Source: an uncultured Amylibacter sp. (GTDB taxonomy: Bacteria; Pseudomonadota; Alphaproteobacteria; Rhodobacterales; Rhodobacteraceae). Taken from it: 64,000 nt of DNA. The first letter of the stretch is position 1; each line of letters starts with the position of its first letter. The stretch is from positions 744,001 to 808,000 of the forward strand of contig CANMGS010000001.1 in assembly GCA_947497475.1 (NCBI GenBank). Reading direction: 5' to 3'. A program made the translations under genes and the position numbers. Below the pieces are notes generated by a model, which saw only the letters and a program-made list of their open reading frames with translations, was not told the DNA's origin and did no database searches. Shown piece after piece: positions 43,325 to 53,694 of the stretch.

Positions 43325-44647
43325 ATGAACATGAACTCTTTAACAAAAACTCTTGGTCTTGGTTTGGCCGCAACAGCATTGCCTGTCGCTGCTCTTGCAC
43401 AAGACGCCCCTGCTGCTGTACCAACAGAAGTGGGCTACATCCTTACAACTGTCCTATTCCTAGTCGGCGGTTTCTTAGTATTCTTTATGGCAGCTGGTTT
43501 TGCCATGCTAGAGGCTGGACTTGTCCGTTCTAAAAACGTGACAATGCAGTTGACAAAAAACATGGGGCTTTTTGGCCTAGCAACAATCTTTTACTACCTC
43601 ATTGGCTTCAACCTAATGTACCCAGGTGACGGTTGGACAGTAGCAGGCGTACTTGGTGCATTCGCGCCAACAGTACTAGAGCCAGTTGGCCTAGCAGCTG
43701 CAGACGCTGACTTATCATACGCAACAGTTGGTTCAGACTTCTTCTTCCAGTTGATGTTCTGTGCGGCAACAGCCTCTATCGTTTCTGGTGCTTTGGCTGA
43801 ACGTATCAAATTATGGCCATTCCTGATCTTTACAGTTGTATTAACTGCAGTGATCTACCCAATCCAAGCATCTTGGAAATGGGGCGGTGGTTTCTTGGAT
43901 GCTGCTGGTTTCTTGGACTTCGCTGGCTCAACAGTTGTTCACTCTGTAGGTGGCTGGGCTGCTTTGGCTGGTGCTTTGATCCTAGGCGCACGTATCGGCA
44001 AATACAAAGATGGCCGTACAATCCCTATGTTGCCTTCAAACCTTCCATTAGCAACTTTGGGTACATTCATCCTTTGGTTGGGTTGGTTCGGCTTTAACGG
44101 CGGCTCACAGCTTGCTATGGGTACAGTAGGCGACGTTGCAGACGTATCTCGCATCTTCGTAAACACAAACGCTGCTGCTGCGGCTGGTGCTATCGCTGCC
44201 TTGATCCTTACACAAGTTCTATACAAAAAGCCTGACCTAACTATGGTTCTAAACGGCGCATTGGCTGGTCTAGTATCCATCACGGCAGAACCACTTACAC
44301 CAAGCATTGGTGCAGCATCATTGATCGGTGCAGTTGGTGGTGTGGTCGTAGTCTTCGGTGTTCCATTCTTGGACAAACTGAAAATCGACGATGTTGTTGG
44401 TGCGATCCCTGTTCACCTATTCGCAGGTATCTGGGGCACAATCGCTGTAGTATTCACAAACGGTGACGCTTCATTGGGCACACAGTTGTACTCAATCGTA
44501 GTGGTCGGTGTGTTCACATTCGTAGCTTCAGCCATCCTTTGGTTCATCTTGAAAGCGGTCATCGGCATCCGTGTCAGCGAAGAAGAAGAAGTCATGGGCT
44601 TGGATAAATCTGAGCTTGGTATGGAAGCATATAACATCGAAGGTTAA
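43325..44647 (+). CDS. amtB: Ammonium transporter AmtB
   Basis: A 440-residue ammonium channel with a cleavable signal peptide (to about residue 27, ALA-QDA) and eleven membrane helices. Family blocks include FFMAAGFAMLEAGLVRSKN, VHSVGGWAALAGALILG (first pore histidine region) and VHLFAGIWGTIAVVF (second pore histidine region). The C-terminal EEEEVMGLDKSELGMEAYNIEG tail is the canonical GlnK-interacting end. Two in-frame ATGs lie at 43325 and 43331. A strong terminator follows. Confidence 0.97.
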   Translation: MNMNSLTKTLGLGLAATALPVAALAQDAPAAVPTEVGYILTTVLFLVGGFLVFFMAAGFAMLEAGLVRSKNVTMQLTKNMGLFGLATIFYYLIGFNLMYPGDGWTVAGVLGAFAPTVLEPVGLAAADADLSYATVGSDFFFQLMFCAATASIVSGALAERIKLWPFLIFTVVLTAVIYPIQASWKWGGGFLDAAGFLDFAGSTVVHSVGGWAALAGALILGARIGKYKDGRTIPMLPSNLPLATLGTFILWLGWFGFNGGSQLAMGTVGDVADVSRIFVNTNAAAAAGAIAALILTQVLYKKPDLTMVLNGALAGLVSITAEPLTPSIGAASLIGAVGGVVVVFGVPFLDKLKIDDVVGAIPVHLFAGIWGTIAVVFTNGDASLGTQLYSIVVVGVFTFVASAILWFILKAVIGIRVSEEEEVMGLDKSELGMEAYNIEG

Positions 44648-44673
44648 TCCCTGACCTTCATATCCTCCCAATC

Positions 44674-44700
44674 AAACCAGCCCTTCGGGGCTGGTTTTTT
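44674..44700 (+). terminator. Rho-independent terminator of glnK-amtB
   Basis: Arms AAACCAGCCC (44674-44683) and GGGCTGGTTT (44688-44697) with a stable TTCG tetraloop, and a six-base T-run that begins within the right arm. The hairpin core is identical to the one at 47374. It also lies just beyond the convergent histidine kinase stop. Confidence 0.93.
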
Positions 44701-46036
44701 ATTTAACAGGCAGCGAAACGCAAACCGCTAAGCCGCCAAGATGATCACTGCGTTTCAGCTCAAGCTGCCCATCATAAAGATGCACCATGGCTTTTACGAT
44801 ACTCAACCCAAGCCCTGCACCATCTGGATTAACAGCATCATTATTTGGCCGTTCCAACCCGTTCTCAATTACAGCCGTTTCTGCACGGTAAAACTCTTCT
44901 GTGAAACGGTGCATTTGATCATTCGATAACCCGGCGCCATTATCCTCAATACATACGGTAATGGCATCTTCCCTTTGCCCACATGTAATTAAGATTTTCT
45001 GGCCAAGAGCAGTTTCAGGGTTTCCATACCATTTTGCATTGTCCAACAAGTTTCGAAAGATAACCTCTATTGCAAACATATCTGCAGAAACAGTCAGCGA
45101 TGTATCACCTGCCATTTGCAAATCAATATCACCGTGCGGCCCGATCACTTCTGCTGCTGTCTGTCGGATCACTTCGCATATGTCGAACCGTTCATCATTC
45201 GTTTTTAACGCGGCTGTATTCTTTGATTTTGCAAGTGCCAGAAACTGATTAGCAACACGCACAGTCCGATCCGCACAAGACCGCACATTCGCCAGCTTAT
45301 CCTGTGTTGCTTGATCAAGATCATCCAAACTCTGCATCTGCGAAACTAGGCCTGCAATGGGAGTACGGATTTCATGAGCATAGGTGTTTAAAAAGCCACG
45401 TTCTTTTTCCAGTTGAGCTTTCAAGTTCTCAATGAGTGTATTGATCGCATGAACCAACGGTTGCAATTCCTGATCAACATTTTGATCCGGTAACTTTTCA
45501 AGCTTATCCAAATCGGCAGCATTAACCTGTTCAGTCAGCGCATTTAAGGGTCTTAACGCCGTTTTTACAGCGGCTATTGCTGCTATCAAGCCAATCGCAA
45601 ATATGAAAAATAAGGGCAGGTAAATTGAAACCAAAAGCCATCTAACCGCATATTTCCTATCAGTGTCTCGTATTCCTACACTCAAACATAAATCCTGTGA
45701 GCATCTTGAGGAGAGCACCCATTTTTCACCAGATACGTCTTGAAGAACATCCACATTTTCAGATGGTTTCTCCAAAAGAATTTCACCCTTTGAGAACATA
45801 AGCTTATCTTTCACCCACACCGCTAACATTTCATTTTCACGGCCAGTTAAATGAACACCAGTCAACGCGTTCCCAGGGAGAACAGCAATCAAACTATCTG
45901 CAACAGTCTTGGTTTCCTCAACAAGAAACTGCCGCGATTTTTTAAAAGCTACCATCTTTGTAAAAACGGTAGCCCCAGTCCATGTAACAGATAAAATCAA
46001 AGCAATTGGCACAATAAGCCGCGTTTGAATTTTCAT
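44699..46036 (-). CDS. Sensor histidine kinase
   Basis: A 445-residue membrane kinase: TM helix 1 (about residues 7-27), a periplasmic domain of some 110 residues containing the pair SRCSQDLC, TM helix 2, a HAMP linker (ALRPLNALTEQVNAADL), the phospho-acceptor histidine in YAHEIRTPIAG, and a C-terminal ATPase domain (NLLDNAKWYG, DNGAGLS, GAGLGLSIVKAM). Its ATG overlaps the regulator stop (ATGA), so the pair is co-translated. The resemblance is to the QseC/PmrB class. The signal is unknown; the divergent periplasmic cupin gene is a possible target. Confidence 0.92.
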   Translation of the reverse strand: MKIQTRLIVPIALILSVTWTGATVFTKMVAFKKSRQFLVEETKTVADSLIAVLPGNALTGVHLTGRENEMLAVWVKDKLMFSKGEILLEKPSENVDVLQDVSGEKWVLSSRCSQDLCLSVGIRDTDRKYAVRWLLVSIYLPLFFIFAIGLIAAIAAVKTALRPLNALTEQVNAADLDKLEKLPDQNVDQELQPLVHAINTLIENLKAQLEKERGFLNTYAHEIRTPIAGLVSQMQSLDDLDQATQDKLANVRSCADRTVRVANQFLALAKSKNTAALKTNDERFDICEVIRQTAAEVIGPHGDIDLQMAGDTSLTVSADMFAIEVIFRNLLDNAKWYGNPETALGQKILITCGQREDAITVCIEDNGAGLSNDQMHRFTEEFYRAETAVIENGLERPNNDAVNPDGAGLGLSIVKAMVHLYDGQLELKRSDHLGGLAVCVSLPVK

Positions 46037-46725
46037 GATTTTATACTCGGTGCAGAATATCCAATGCCACGAATTGTTTTGATAACATCGGGCCAAAGCA
46101 GTTTCCGTAGCTGTGATACGTAAACCTCAATCGTGTTTTCTGCGACTGAGTCATCCCATGAATAAAGTGTTTCAATGATCTGCTGCTTTGTCTTAACACG
46201 CCCCTCAGATTCGATCAGATATTGTAACAACCGCAATTGGCTGATCGGGATATTTACGGCGACTCCAGAAAGCCGCGCTTCCATCTTTTGGGGTTCTAGG
46301 ACCAAATCACCATAGCATATTTCTGGCATCGTACGCCCCGAACGACGGCGCAATAATGCGCGAATCCGTGCAACCAATTCATCCATGTCAAAAGGCTTTG
46401 CTAAGTAGTCATCAGCCCCAAGATCCAAGCCTTCGACCCGTTCACGCGGCTTATCTCGTGCCGTTAAAATAAGCACAGGGATTTCTTTACCATATGCACG
46501 TAGCTTTCTTAGAAACGACAGCCCATCCCCATCTGGCAAATTCAAATCCAGAATGATCAATTCAAACGCATAAGTATCAATTGCGTGTTGCGCATCTGTA
46601 AGCGAATGCACCGCATCAATAGCCAGTTCTGTCTTTCGAATAGATCTCAAAATTGCATCTGAAATCATCAAATCATCTTCGATAAGTAAAAGTTTCAATG
46701 AACGCGCCCTTATATTTGATCTCAC
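46033..46725 (-). CDS. OmpR/PhoB-type response regulator
   Basis: A 230-residue regulator with a receiver domain (LLLIEDD acidic pocket; phospho-acceptor Asp60 in IILDLNLPDGDG; LTARDKPRERVEGLDLGADDYLAKPF) and a C-terminal winged helix (VNIPISQLRLLQYLIESEG; ENTIEVYVSQLRKLL). The first possible start is GTG at 46725, but TTG at 46698, which gives the usual LKLLLIEDD start and follows AAGGG, is at least as likely. It is co-translated with the histidine kinase and divergent from the cupin gene. Confidence 0.92.
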   Translation of the reverse strand: MRSNIRARSLKLLLIEDDLMISDAILRSIRKTELAIDAVHSLTDAQHAIDTYAFELIILDLNLPDGDGLSFLRKLRAYGKEIPVLILTARDKPRERVEGLDLGADDYLAKPFDMDELVARIRALLRRRSGRTMPEICYGDLVLEPQKMEARLSGVAVNIPISQLRLLQYLIESEGRVKTKQQIIETLYSWDDSVAENTIEVYVSQLRKLLWPDVIKTIRGIGYSAPSIKS

Positions 46726-46892
46726 ACTCTTAAACCGAAAGACTATAAAGCCTGAACCTGATTCTTAGCTGAAAATTCTCATGTAATGTTTCACGATAGC
46801 TTTATATTCAAATCAGTTTTAAATCAGCTTTTAAACTTACCTTCTCGGCATGGATGTTTTTATCCAATTTCGCATTACCATGAGGATTTACC

Positions 46893-47297
46893 ATGTACTT
46901 GAAAACACTAATCACGATCGCCGCTTTAACTGCATCTCCTGTTCTTGCAGGCGACCTTGAACACATTACGGAGCCCACAGAAAGCAAAGGTATCACTATC
47001 GAACCATTGCAAAAAAGCGATCTTGTCGAGCAGCTACCAGAGTTCAAAGGATACGACTTCCGCGCACGCCGTCTGACCTTTGCTGCAGGCGCATCATTTC
47101 CAAAACATAACCACGCTGTCCGCCCTGGATTTGTTTATGTGGAAAGCGGTGAAATCATCGAAAGCCGCAATGGTGTGGCACGCAAATTCAAAGCTGGCGA
47201 TACATGGATTGAAACAGCCGATACAGAGCATTGGATCCGCAACATTTCGGACAAAGACACTGTAATTATTGCAGTTGATTTACCAAAACAAAAGTAA
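46893..47297 (+). CDS. Periplasmic cupin-domain protein
   Basis: A 134-residue protein with a signal peptide (residues 1-19, cleavage LA-GDL) and one cupin barrel: FPKHNHAVRPGFVYVESGEI carries the metal-binding His-x-His and Glu of cupin motif 1, and GDTWIETADTEHWIRNIS carries motif 2. A small metal-binding stress or sensor-accessory role is plausible; no substrate can be named. It is divergent from the two-component genes across 167 bases, which suggests regulation by them. The start follows ATGAGGATTTACC. A terminator follows at 47374. Confidence 0.82.
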   Translation: MYLKTLITIAALTASPVLAGDLEHITEPTESKGITIEPLQKSDLVEQLPEFKGYDFRARRLTFAAGASFPKHNHAVRPGFVYVESGEIIESRNGVARKFKAGDTWIETADTEHWIRNISDKDTVIIAVDLPKQK

Positions 47298-47373
47298 ACC
47301 TATTTAGCAGAAACTTTCTCCCCAAACTGGGCATAAAAGGGTCATCCCCATCTTCTTTGCAATAGCCCAGCTC

Positions 47374-47400
47374 AACCAGCCCTTCGGGGCTGGTTTTTAT
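47374..47400 (+). terminator. Rho-independent terminator of the cupin gene
   Basis: Arms AACCAGCCC (47374-47382) and GGGCTGGTT (47387-47395) with TTCG loop and TTTTTA. The core matches the amtB terminator at 44674 exactly. Confidence 0.92.
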
Positions 47401-47785
47401 TGACCGTACGCACACATAAGAAACCTTAAACCATTACCACTGTATAAAGTTTCCGTTGCAACAAACGTGGACTATGGGTTTTCAAAGGGCGGGTAACAGC
47501 GTCAAATGCGAAAACCACCGAAATGACAGGTCAAACTAGGTACAAGGGTTATCACCCCTTGGCAGGCTATATCCCACAACGGTGGCGCCACCTTTTATAA
47601 CCTTAGATACGATAGATATGCGGAACCATTCGAATATGTCGCGTGGCAGCGTTTTCGCACGCCTACATTTTCTTTTTTCCCTAAATATTCCCCGCGCGGA
47701 GCGCATATAAACCGACATATCCATGTCGGTATTCTGGTAGGCAATACATATGATTTCGGCTTTGCTGTGTATAAGGAGATACATC
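47401..47785. other. Non-coding region with several hairpins before the class II aldolase gene
   Basis: No convincing gene is present. Visible structures are CAAGGG/CCCTTG (47543-47561) and the 12-base palindrome GGTGGCGCCACC (47581-47592) followed by TTTTAT. A bulged hairpin GCGT..GCG-TTTT-CGC-ACGC (47641-47662) precedes a T-rich run. A perfect 8-bp dyad ACCGACAT/ATGTCGGT (47711-47730) lies 55 bases before the aldolase start. The last may be an operator. The earlier elements could belong to an unannotated small RNA. A 92-codon minus-strand frame (47536-47814) has no recognisable features. Confidence 0.5.
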
Positions 47786-48544
47786 ATGCCAGAAAACATC
47801 GCCCGCCTACCCAACCTACCCCATAAACAAGAACGTATAGATATGGCCGCGGCCTTTCGTTGGACAGAGCGTTATAATCTGCACGAAAGCGTTGCCAACC
47901 ATTTCAGCCTTGCGGTGAACGACGATGGTACGCAATTCCTGATGAACCCCAATCAAATGCATTTCAGCCGCATCAAAGCTAGTGACCTGTTATTGCTTGA
48001 TGCGAATGACCCTAACACACTCAATAAACCTGACGCCCCTGATATCACCGCATGGGGACTTCACGGCGCGATCCACCGCCATTGCCCGCATGCCCGCTGT
48101 GCCATGCATGTCCATTCAATTCACGCAACTGTGCTTGCATGCCTTGCAGACAGCAACATACCAGCTATTGATCAAAACACTGCGATGTTTTTCAAACGCT
48201 ACGTGATTGACGAAAACTTTGGTGGTATTGGCACTGATGAAGAGGGGGAACGTTGCGCGCAACTGTTTCAAAACCCTGCGCATAAAGTGATGATCATGGG
48301 CAATCACGGCATCATGGTGATCGGGAACAGTGTCGCCGACACATTCAACCGAATGTATTATTTCGAACGCGCCGCAGAAACCTATATTCGCGCCCTTCAA
48401 ACAGGGCAAGAACTGCGTGTATTATCAGATGAGATTGCAGAAAAGACCGCCCAAGAATTGGATGATTATCCAGATCAAGCGGACAAACATTTAAGCGAGC
48501 TTAAGGCAATATTAGATGCTGAAGACGCAGATTACTCTTCATAA
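47786..48544 (+). CDS. Class II aldolase/adducin family protein
   Basis: A 252-residue protein of the class II aldolase/adducin N-terminal fold: NHFSLAVNDDGTQFLMNP near the N-terminus, zinc-binding histidines in HARCAMHVHSIHATV, and NHGIMVIGNSVADTFNRMYY with a further conserved histidine. Members are sugar-phosphate aldolases, decarboxylases or dehydratases; this longer form with an N-terminal extension is often a stand-alone enzyme of unknown substrate. The ATG at 47786 has a strong site (AAGGAGATACATC). Confidence 0.85.
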   Translation: MPENIARLPNLPHKQERIDMAAAFRWTERYNLHESVANHFSLAVNDDGTQFLMNPNQMHFSRIKASDLLLLDANDPNTLNKPDAPDITAWGLHGAIHRHCPHARCAMHVHSIHATVLACLADSNIPAIDQNTAMFFKRYVIDENFGGIGTDEEGERCAQLFQNPAHKVMIMGNHGIMVIGNSVADTFNRMYYFERAAETYIRALQTGQELRVLSDEIAEKTAQELDDYPDQADKHLSELKAILDAEDADYSS

Positions 48545-48627
48545 TTACTTTCGAAAACGGTGACAAAAATTACTCTCACAGCCGCTTACCTAGCGTAAGC
48601 TTGGGCATTCAAGTCGGGGAGAGAACT

Positions 48628-49275
48628 ATGGAGATCACGCAAATTTTCGGCGTTAGCGGCGCAATTATATACCTTGTTTCATATATCCTATTACAAACAG
48701 GTTGGATTAAAGGCGAAGGAAATCTCTATGCAGGGTTAAACATGCTGGCTGCAGTTTTTGTGTTGATCAGCCTAACAACAAAATTCAACATTGGTTCATT
48801 TTTAATCCAAGTTTCATTTATCTCTCTAAGCCTATATGCAATCTTGCGCAGCTTTTTGTCACGCCGCCCAGTACAGATAAGTCCTGCGGAACAACAACTG
48901 GCAGACACAATATTACCCGGCTTGCCTTATAGACGCGCATTAAAGCTTATCCGCAATGGTGTCTGGAAAACCGAAGAAGACGCAATATTGGCCAGCCAAG
49001 GAGAACCCCTGAACCAAGTCTCGGTTTTGATCAATGGCAATGCTGTGGTTAGGAAAAATGGTCAAAGAATTGCAGAAGTGAAATCAGGGCAAATTATTGG
49101 CGAGATAACTTGCTTAGAAGCAAAGCCAGCCACTGCGGAAGTTTCCCTAGCAGGCTCTGCACGTTATTTTGCCATCCCAAGTAATGCCTTGCGCGATATC
49201 CTATTTAAGAACCAAGATATCTTATCCGCCTTTGAATTAGGGCAGAAAAAACAAATGGCACTAAAACTGGCATAA
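48628..49275 (+). CDS. Three-TM protein with cyclic-nucleotide-binding-like domain (CBU_0592/Popeye-like architecture)
   Basis: A 215-residue protein. Three hydrophobic helices fill residues 8-75 (GVSGAIIYLVSYILL; LNMLAAVFVLISL; FLIQVSFISLSLYAIL). A soluble domain with the beta-roll layout of a cyclic-nucleotide-binding domain follows (ILASQGEPLNQVSVLINGNAV; VKSGQIIGEITCLEAKPATAEV). The GE of the phosphate-binding cassette is present but the usual arginine is replaced (PATAEV), so nucleotide binding is uncertain. The same arrangement, three helices then a cNMP fold, is found in Popeye-domain proteins. The ATG at 48628 follows GGGGAGAGAACT. Confidence 0.72.
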   Translation: MEITQIFGVSGAIIYLVSYILLQTGWIKGEGNLYAGLNMLAAVFVLISLTTKFNIGSFLIQVSFISLSLYAILRSFLSRRPVQISPAEQQLADTILPGLPYRRALKLIRNGVWKTEEDAILASQGEPLNQVSVLINGNAVVRKNGQRIAEVKSGQIIGEITCLEAKPATAEVSLAGSARYFAIPSNALRDILFKNQDILSAFELGQKKQMALKLA

Positions 49276-49278
49276 ATG

Positions 49279-49309
49279 AAAAACGGGGCACATGCTTCCA
49301 TGCACCCCG
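49279..49309 (-). terminator. Terminator of the DUF533 gene
   Basis: CGGGG..CATG and CATG..CCCCG (49284-49309) pair around CTTC with a two-base internal mismatch. On the minus strand the hairpin is followed by TTTTT, making it a good terminator for the gene ending at 49335. Confidence 0.78.
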
Positions 49310-49334
49310 CTCAATTTCTAAGCACGTTTATGTA

Positions 49335-50189
49335 TTAACCATACAAAGCTGGCTCACCCATTTGCGCATGGATTTGGTTCACAGTGTTTTCCTGCAACCC
49401 CAAAGCCACAGCGAAACTGTTTAGGTACTGCGCTTCTGCATCGCTATCCAAATCACAGGCGATCAGTGACATCGCATATGTTTGTGCTTCTGCCCCTTGC
49501 GGAACTTCTCGCGCCAATGCCTTTGCATCCACTGGTGCTTGCATAACCTGATTAACAAATTCCATATCCTCTGGGCCTGCATCCCCTAGATTTTCCATCA
49601 ATGCCTTTTGCTCGGCTGCATCAATACGACCATCAGATTTCGCCGCTTGCAACATTGCTTTCAGCATCACACCTGCTGTCGCATCTTGCTCGGCTGATGG
49701 GGCTGCTTGCGGTTCACCAAAACGTTCAAAAGATTGGTTCAGCATGTCGCCAATACCACCTGAGCCAGTACCGCCTGAGCCAGTACCACCAGCGGCACCT
49801 TTACCTGCAAGGCTGTCCAGCATACCGCCCAGACCACCTACGCCACCTGCGGAAGGTGCATTTTTAAACACGCCACCCATCATATTTTCCAAACCTAAGC
49901 CACCACTTTTACCAGCGCTTTGTCCACCAGAGAGTTGGCCCAGTAAATCACCAAGACCGCCGCCACCTGATTGCGCCTGACCAGCGCCGCCAAGCTGACC
50001 CAATAGATCACCAAGACCGCCACCAGATTGACTGCGGCCTGCAGAACCACCACCAAGTTGGCCTAAAAGATCGCCCAAGCCACCACCACCTGTTGATGAT
50101 GATGCACGACCGCCACCAGCCATGCTTTTGACGCCTTTTGCAACGGCCATACCAATTGCAACCTTAGCTAAAGTACCCATTAAACTCAT
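49335..50189 (-). CDS. DUF533/TerB-like protein with glycine-rich tandem repeats
   Basis: A 284-residue protein. After a short hydrophobic start (LAKVAIGMAVAKGVKS) come three near-identical copies of GGGLGDLLGQLGG (about residues 35-90) and more glycine-rich linker. A C-terminal helical domain of about 120 residues follows (VMLKAMLQAAKSDGRIDAAEQKALMENL; AQTYAMSLIACDLDSDAEAQYL), typical of the DUF533/YebE family related to TerB, with acidic residues that could bind metal. Membrane association is likely and function is unknown. The repeats make slippage or copy-number change possible. Confidence 0.82.
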   Translation of the reverse strand: MSLMGTLAKVAIGMAVAKGVKSMAGGGRASSSTGGGGLGDLLGQLGGGSAGRSQSGGGLGDLLGQLGGAGQAQSGGGGLGDLLGQLSGGQSAGKSGGLGLENMMGGVFKNAPSAGGVGGLGGMLDSLAGKGAAGGTGSGGTGSGGIGDMLNQSFERFGEPQAAPSAEQDATAGVMLKAMLQAAKSDGRIDAAEQKALMENLGDAGPEDMEFVNQVMQAPVDAKALAREVPQGAEAQTYAMSLIACDLDSDAEAQYLNSFAVALGLQENTVNQIHAQMGEPALYG

Positions 50190-50363
50190 TGAAGTTTCTC
50201 CCTATGGATTTTTAAATAATTACTTACCTTTAAATATATAGGAGCAAATAACGATTCTTACGAGGTTAGCACCTATATTTATTGAGAAATTTTAAAACTG
50301 AATATCTTAATATGTTCGCATGTTGTGCAATCTAACATCATATAAGAGGCAATGATATTCAAC

Positions 50364-51281
50364 CTATGATTGTGATAAGTGTTGTTCTCGCAACATTTCC
50401 GCTGATGCTTTAACCACTTCAGAAACTTGCAAAAGGTTATCCGCCAACGGGCTCGTCTTGCGCCATACCATGCCAATCGTACGTGATGGCTGTGGGCCTT
50501 TAAAGCGTGCCACAGACACTGGCGCAGAACGTGTTTCAACAGAAACTGCCATTTCTGGTATCAACGTTACACCAATGCCAGCACCCACCATCTGTACCAA
50601 TGTCGACAAAGAGCTGCCATCCATACCATCGCGTGAAAGCGCCGAACGAATACTGCAAAAAGACAATGCTTGATCTCGAAAGCAGTGTCCCTCTTCGAGC
50701 AACAACAATCTCATCTCTGCCAAAGATTGGCTGTCGGGCACAGGTTGATCTTTATCTGCTTCACTGCGAACCAATACAAAATCTTCATCAAATAACGCCA
50801 CCTCGGTCAACGAAGGCTCTGAAATTGGCAAAGCTACAATCGCAGTGTCCAAATGCCCATCTGCCAATTCTTGTATCAGTTTTTGCGTCAGTGTTTCGCG
50901 GACGTTTATTTCAAACCCTGAATGCATTCGCGTCATGTTGCCGATTATTGTCGGCAACAAATAAGGCGCAATTGTTGGTATCACGCCAATACGCAACCGA
51001 CCAACCGATTGATCCCGCGAAGCGCGGGCAAAATCACCCAATTCATCAACTGACAATAAGATTTCGCGCACACGCAATGCAAACGATTCACCAAATTGAG
51101 TTAGTCGGATTTTGCGCGGTACGCGTTCAAACAATTCAACACCCAGAGTTTCCTCTAATTCTTTTATCTGCATCGACAACGCAGGTTGCGAAATAGCACA
51201 CGCTTCTGCTGCATGTTTAAAATGGCCATGCCGCGCCAAAGCTTCGAAATATCGAAAATGTTTAAGTGTTAAATTTTTCAT
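50364..51281 (-). CDS. oxyR: Hydrogen peroxide-sensing LysR regulator OxyR
   Basis: A 305-residue LysR-type regulator with an N-terminal HTH (FKHAAEACAISQPALSMQIKELE). The redox pair of OxyR is intact: Cys200 in EEGHCFRDQ and Cys209 in LSFCSIRS, matching Cys199/Cys208 of E. coli. Peroxide oxidises the pair to a disulfide and switches the protein to activation. It is divergent from katG, its classical target. A dyad overlapping its start codon may be an autoregulatory site. Confidence 0.94.
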   Translation of the reverse strand: MKNLTLKHFRYFEALARHGHFKHAAEACAISQPALSMQIKELEETLGVELFERVPRKIRLTQFGESFALRVREILLSVDELGDFARASRDQSVGRLRIGVIPTIAPYLLPTIIGNMTRMHSGFEINVRETLTQKLIQELADGHLDTAIVALPISEPSLTEVALFDEDFVLVRSEADKDQPVPDSQSLAEMRLLLLEEGHCFRDQALSFCSIRSALSRDGMDGSSLSTLVQMVGAGIGVTLIPEMAVSVETRSAPVSVARFKGPQPSRTIGMVWRKTSPLADNLLQVSEVVKASAEMLREQHLSQS

Positions 51282-51294
51282 AAGTATTACTTAT
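51280..51294. promoter_or_regulatory. OxyR half-site-like palindrome at the oxyR start
   Basis: ATAA-N7-TTAT (ATAAGTATTACTTAT) is a perfect dyad with the half-site spacing of the OxyR motif ATAG-N7-CTAT. It overlaps the oxyR ATG on the minus strand and lies 130 bases before katG. A second half-site at the expected spacing is not clear. Confidence 0.4.
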
Positions 51295-51413
51295 CGAAAC
51301 AATCAGGAAATACAACTTTAAACTATGGTATTTTTGCGCAATTATAGCCAAGACGATTAAAGATTCTCACTAAATGATTACTCTTTTGAACAGCCAAAAC
51401 ATATACGCCATGA

Positions 51414-53621
<2,208 letters not shown>

Positions 53622-53631
53622 TCAACAATCT

Positions 53632-53670
53632 AAAAAGCCCTAGAGCATTATGCGTGCTCTAGGGCTTTTT
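53632..53670. terminator. Bidirectional rho-independent terminator
   Basis: AAAAAGCCCTAGAGC (53632-53646) and GCTCTAGGGCTTTTT (53656-53670) form a perfect 15-bp stem, giving a T-run on both strands. It ends katG on the plus strand and the alcohol dehydrogenase operon on the minus strand. Confidence 0.95.
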
Positions 53671-53694
53671 ATTCAAACCATTTGGTTTTTTATT

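Noticed and set aside
47581-47592. GGTGGCGCCACC palindrome as an insertion or attachment site
   Set aside because: No integrase, no flanking direct repeats and no tRNA gene nearby; a regulatory or RNA-structure role is simpler.
47536-47814. 92-codon minus-strand frame in the hairpin-rich intergenic region
   Set aside because: No recognisable domain, odd residue composition, runs into the aldolase ribosome binding site and start; best explained as chance.
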